This document shows positions 20,913 to 23,408 of a stretch of DNA of 23,408 bases, one piece after another. The translations under genes were made by a program, and so were the position numbers. Source of the DNA: a virus. Under the pieces are notes generated by a model. The model was not told the DNA's origin. It saw only the letters and a list, made by a program, of their open reading frames with translations, and ran no database searches. The first letter of the stretch is position 1. Each line of letters opens with the position of its first letter. The stretch spans positions 1 through 23,408 of the IMG/VR virus record IMGVR_UViG_3300048925_000274; one strand, written 5' to 3'.

Positions 20913-22061
20913 ATGAAAAAAGAGACTCGCTTTAAATTTAACGGTTATCTGACGCAGCTCGCCAAGCTCAACGGCGTATCTGTGAGCGATATCGCCTCGA
21001 AATATACGGCTGAGCCGTCAGTGGCGCAGACGCTGGAAACGAAAATCCAGGAGTCTTCCTCGTTCCTGCAGAAAATCAACATTATCCCGGTTGATGAGCA
21101 GTCCGGCGAGCGTCTGGGGCTGGGTATTGGTTCCAGTATTGCCGGAAATACTGATACCACCCAGAAAGACCGTGAACCCGTTGATCCGACTTACATCGAC
21201 GGTGAAGGGTACAAGTGTACCCAGACTAACTCTGATACGGCGCTGCCCTATGCGAAGCTGGATTTATGGGCCAAATTCCAGGACTTCCAGACGCGCATCC
21301 GTGACGCCATCATTACCCGCCAGGCGCTTGACCGCATCATGATCGGCTTCAACGGCGTGAAGCGTGAAAAAACGTCAGACCGCGCGACCTATCCACTGCT
21401 GCAGGATGTGAATATCGGCTGGCTGGAAAAAATCCGCCAGGAGAAACCCGTACAGGTGATGGACAAGATCGTGTCCGAAGGCGAGGTTATTTCTCAGACT
21501 ATCCGTGTCGGTAAAGGCGGTGATTTCCTTAATCTGGACGCTCTGGTTATGGGCGCCGTGAATGAGAAAATCGCGCCGTGGTATCAGGAAGATACGGAAC
21601 TTGTGGTTATCGTCGGGCGCCAGTTACTGGCGGATAAATATTTCCCGATCGTCAACCGTGACCAGCCAAACAGCGAAACGCTGGCGGCAGATCTTATCGT
21701 CAGCCAGAAGCGTATCGGCAACCTCCCGGCCGTTCGTGCGCCGTTCTTCCCAGCGAATGCCATGCTGATCACCCGCCTGGATAATCTGTCTATTTACTGG
21801 CAATCAGGCTCCCGCCGCCGTTCGGTTATCGACAATCCGAAGCGTGACCGCGTGGAGAACTTCGAGTCCGTTAACGAGGCGTATGTTGTCGAAGATTACG
21901 ACGGCGTTTGCCTGGTTGAGAACATCGAACTGTTGCCCGTGCAGGCAGATGGCAATGCCAGCCCAGCGCTGACAACTGAAACCATCCAGGAAATCGTCAC
22001 GGCAGCGGTGAAAGGCGCGCTTGATGCGCAGGCAGCTGGCGGTGCTGGCGCCGGAGCGTGA
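20913..22061 (+). CDS. N: Major capsid protein gpN
   Basis: The 382-residue product has the HK97 fold family text of P2 N (YLTQLAKLNGVSVSDIASKYTAEPSVAQTLE near the N-terminus, LGLGIGSSIAGNTDT, and the basic loop SGSRRRSVIDNPKRDRVENF). P2 N has 357 residues; the extra length here is a C-terminal Ala/Gly-rich tail (AAVKGALDAQAAGGAGAGA). The first ~30 residues should be removed by gpO. It starts 15 bases after the O stop with GACGGAG upstream. Confidence 0.96.
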   Translation: MKKETRFKFNGYLTQLAKLNGVSVSDIASKYTAEPSVAQTLETKIQESSSFLQKINIIPVDEQSGERLGLGIGSSIAGNTDTTQKDREPVDPTYIDGEGYKCTQTNSDTALPYAKLDLWAKFQDFQTRIRDAIITRQALDRIMIGFNGVKREKTSDRATYPLLQDVNIGWLEKIRQEKPVQVMDKIVSEGEVISQTIRVGKGGDFLNLDALVMGAVNEKIAPWYQEDTELVVIVGRQLLADKYFPIVNRDQPNSETLAADLIVSQKRIGNLPAVRAPFFPANAMLITRLDNLSIYWQSGSRRRSVIDNPKRDRVENFESVNEAYVVEDYDGVCLVENIELLPVQADGNASPALTTETIQEIVTAAVKGALDAQAAGGAGAGA

Positions 22062-22064
22062 TAA

Positions 22065-22718
22065 ATGAATCCGTTCCGTGCTCACACTCAGTATGTACAG
22101 GCACAGGATGCCGCCCGGCAGGGCGGCAGTCATGCCAGTATGACGGGTTATAACCAGATGCTGTTACAGCTGACAGAACACCGCAGGCGCCTTAAAACCG
22201 TCCAGTCAAATGAGCGCAAGGCTCAGCTCAAACGTGAGTTTCTTCCCGCTTATGCCTCATGGATTGCCGGTTTGCTGGATGCTGACGCGTCAGGCCAGGA
22301 CGACGTGGCTATGTACGTCATGATCTGGCGCATTGATGCCGGAGACTATACCGGCGCGCTGGACATTGCCCGTCATGCCATTAAACACGGATGGGTCCTG
22401 CCGCAGCGCTTCAACCGGACCTGCGGGACCGCTGTTGCCGAAGAGTTTGCCGACGCGGCAATGCGCGCTTTTTCTGCCGGTGAATCATTCAGTGCCGCCA
22501 TTCTTACCCAGGTGCTCGATATCGTTGAAGGTCAGGATATGCCGGATCAGTCCCGCGCCCGACTTCATAAGGCGATGGGCTACGCGCTGCGGGATAACGA
22601 TCAGGCAGTGGCGGCACTTAACCATCTGAAGCGTGCCCTGCAGCTGGATAACAGTTCTGGCGTCAAAACCGAAATCAACAAGCTTGAAAGCCGATTGCGA
22701 CAGGCAATGTCGGCTTAA
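22065..22718 (+). CDS. M: Terminase endonuclease subunit gpM
   Basis: The 217-residue protein resembles P2 gpM (247), which recognises and cuts cos with gpP. Recognised from LKREFLPAYASWIAGLLDAD, QDDVAMYVMIWRIDAGDYTGAL, and the helical C-terminus with repeated ALRDNDQAVAALNHLKRAL. It starts only 3 bases after the N stop, with GGAGCG ahead. It is somewhat shorter than P2 M. Confidence 0.94.
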   Translation: MNPFRAHTQYVQAQDAARQGGSHASMTGYNQMLLQLTEHRRRLKTVQSNERKAQLKREFLPAYASWIAGLLDADASGQDDVAMYVMIWRIDAGDYTGALDIARHAIKHGWVLPQRFNRTCGTAVAEEFADAAMRAFSAGESFSAAILTQVLDIVEGQDMPDQSRARLHKAMGYALRDNDQAVAALNHLKRALQLDNSSGVKTEINKLESRLRQAMSA

Positions 22719-22816
22719 CGAATCGTGCCAACGCGCGGGGCGGCACGGGGTGGCGACAGGCTTTATGCCGCGTCAAAACCCCGTCCACCGCCCAACTATT
22801 TGGGAGTGCCAGAAAT

Positions 22817-23284
22817 ATGCAATTCGTTTCGCCGGAACAGGCCGGGGAAAGTACCCAGGACGTTATCAAAAACACCAGTTTCTGGCCTGATGTCAGGGTT
22901 TCAGAGTTCCGCCGTGATATGCGCATGGATGGGAGTGTCACCGATCCACGCCTGCGTCTGGCGTTGCTGACAGCGATTGCTGAAGTTAACGCCGATCTTT
23001 ATGAGTTCCGCGAGAAACAACGGGCGCAGGGGTATGCGAGCCTGGCCGACGTCCCTGCTGATGTGATCGACGGCGAAAGCCAGCGGCTCATGCTGTATCG
23101 CCGTGCGGTGTTTTGCTGGGCAAAAGCAAACCTGGTTGAGCGCTATCGCGATTTTGACGCAACCGGCGACGGAAACAAGAAAGCCGAAGATATCGAAACA
23201 ACCTTAGGCGAGCTGTGGCGCGATGTGCGCTGGGCGGAGTCCCGCCTGCGCGATATGCCGCATATGACGGTGGAGCTGATTTGA
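22817..23284 (+). CDS. L: Head completion protein gpL
   Basis: A 155-residue protein of the P2 gpL head-completion family (P2 L 169), which stabilises DNA-filled heads and forms the connector. Recognised from NTSFWPDVRVSEFRRDMRMDG and ALLTAIAEVNADLYEFR, YRRAVFCWAKANLVERYRD. TTTGGGAG precedes the ATG. Its stop shares one base with the start of X. The 98-base gap after M holds no gene. Confidence 0.95.
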   Translation: MQFVSPEQAGESTQDVIKNTSFWPDVRVSEFRRDMRMDGSVTDPRLRLALLTAIAEVNADLYEFREKQRAQGYASLADVPADVIDGESQRLMLYRRAVFCWAKANLVERYRDFDATGDGNKKAEDIETTLGELWRDVRWAESRLRDMPHMTVELI

Positions 23285-23408
23285 TGAAAGTGCGTGCGCA
23301 TCAGTATGACACGGTGGACGCACTCTGCTGGCGCCATTACGGGCGCACGCAGGGAGTCACTGAACAGGTGCTGCAGGCGAATCCGGGGCTGGCTGAATAT
23401 GGCCCCTT
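23284..23408 (+). CDS. X: Tail protein gpX, 5' part (runs off window)
   Basis: Starts at ATG 23284 overlapping the L stop (TGATG) and stays open to the window edge, giving 41 residues beginning MKVRAHQYDTVDALCWRHYG. This is the P2 gpX tail protein family (about 67 residues, LysM-like peptidoglycan-binding fold), in its usual place after L. Confidence 0.92.
   Translation, partial: MKVRAHQYDTVDALCWRHYGRTQGVTEQVLQANPGLAEYGP

Overview
The window comes from an enterobacterial chromosome (Enterobacteriaceae; I cannot fix the genus) and is built almost entirely of P2/186-type (Peduovirus-like) prophage DNA. Three things support this. The left edge ends with gpD and Ogr. The right part has the order int-CI-Cox-CII-Fil-...-replication A-...-Q-P-O-N-M-L-X. 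The attachment core is the 3' half of an enterobacterial tRNA-Ile2(CAU) gene (ileX/ileY type), present twice as a 66-bp direct repeat (1241-1306 and 5812-5877).

Layout: (A) 1-1240 is the right end of one P2-like prophage (gpD, Ogr). (B) 1241-5877 is a decayed element of about 4.6 kb between the two att repeats. It holds a membrane protein translationally coupled to an integrase C-terminal remnant, a broken tail-spike-like gene joined directly to that remnant, a sparse region, a putative ADP-ribosyltransferase gene, and a gene of the nucleoside deoxyribosyltransferase/TIR-like fold. The AT-rich cargo genes all read leftward. (C) 5878 to the end is the left half of a second, apparently intact prophage. 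It has a repressor-integrase operon on the minus strand facing a rightward early operon (Cox, CII-like, Fil-like, TerB-like, small membrane protein, DUF2732-like, DksA-like zinc finger, Dam, replication protein A), then a second adenine methylase and a LexA-boxed SOS operon with a DinI-like protein. Next come a candidate cos site and a two-gene ImmA/IrrE-peptidase plus PIN-nuclease cassette. Last are the divergent packaging and capsid genes (Q, P leftward; O, N, M, L, X rightward) with an Ogr-type activator site (TGT-N12-ACA) between them.

How it works together: CI-type repressor and Cox share an operator-rich divergent region and decide lysis or lysogeny. The SOS operon is placed like the 186/Fels-2 antirepressor (Tum) locus and probably triggers induction. 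Replication is by a HUH/rolling-circle A protein. Late genes depend on Ogr. Cargo sits at three places: beside integrase, beside the att sites, and between cos and portal, the last being an accessory slot that in P2-like phages often carries anti-phage genes.

The most promising candidates for undescribed biology are the ImmA/IrrE-PIN cassette (15391-17060), the att-flanked cargo element (1241-5877) with its ART-like and TIR/NDT-like proteins, and the structured SOS operon (14237-14831). All functional statements are from reading the sequence and remembered family features; no searches were run.
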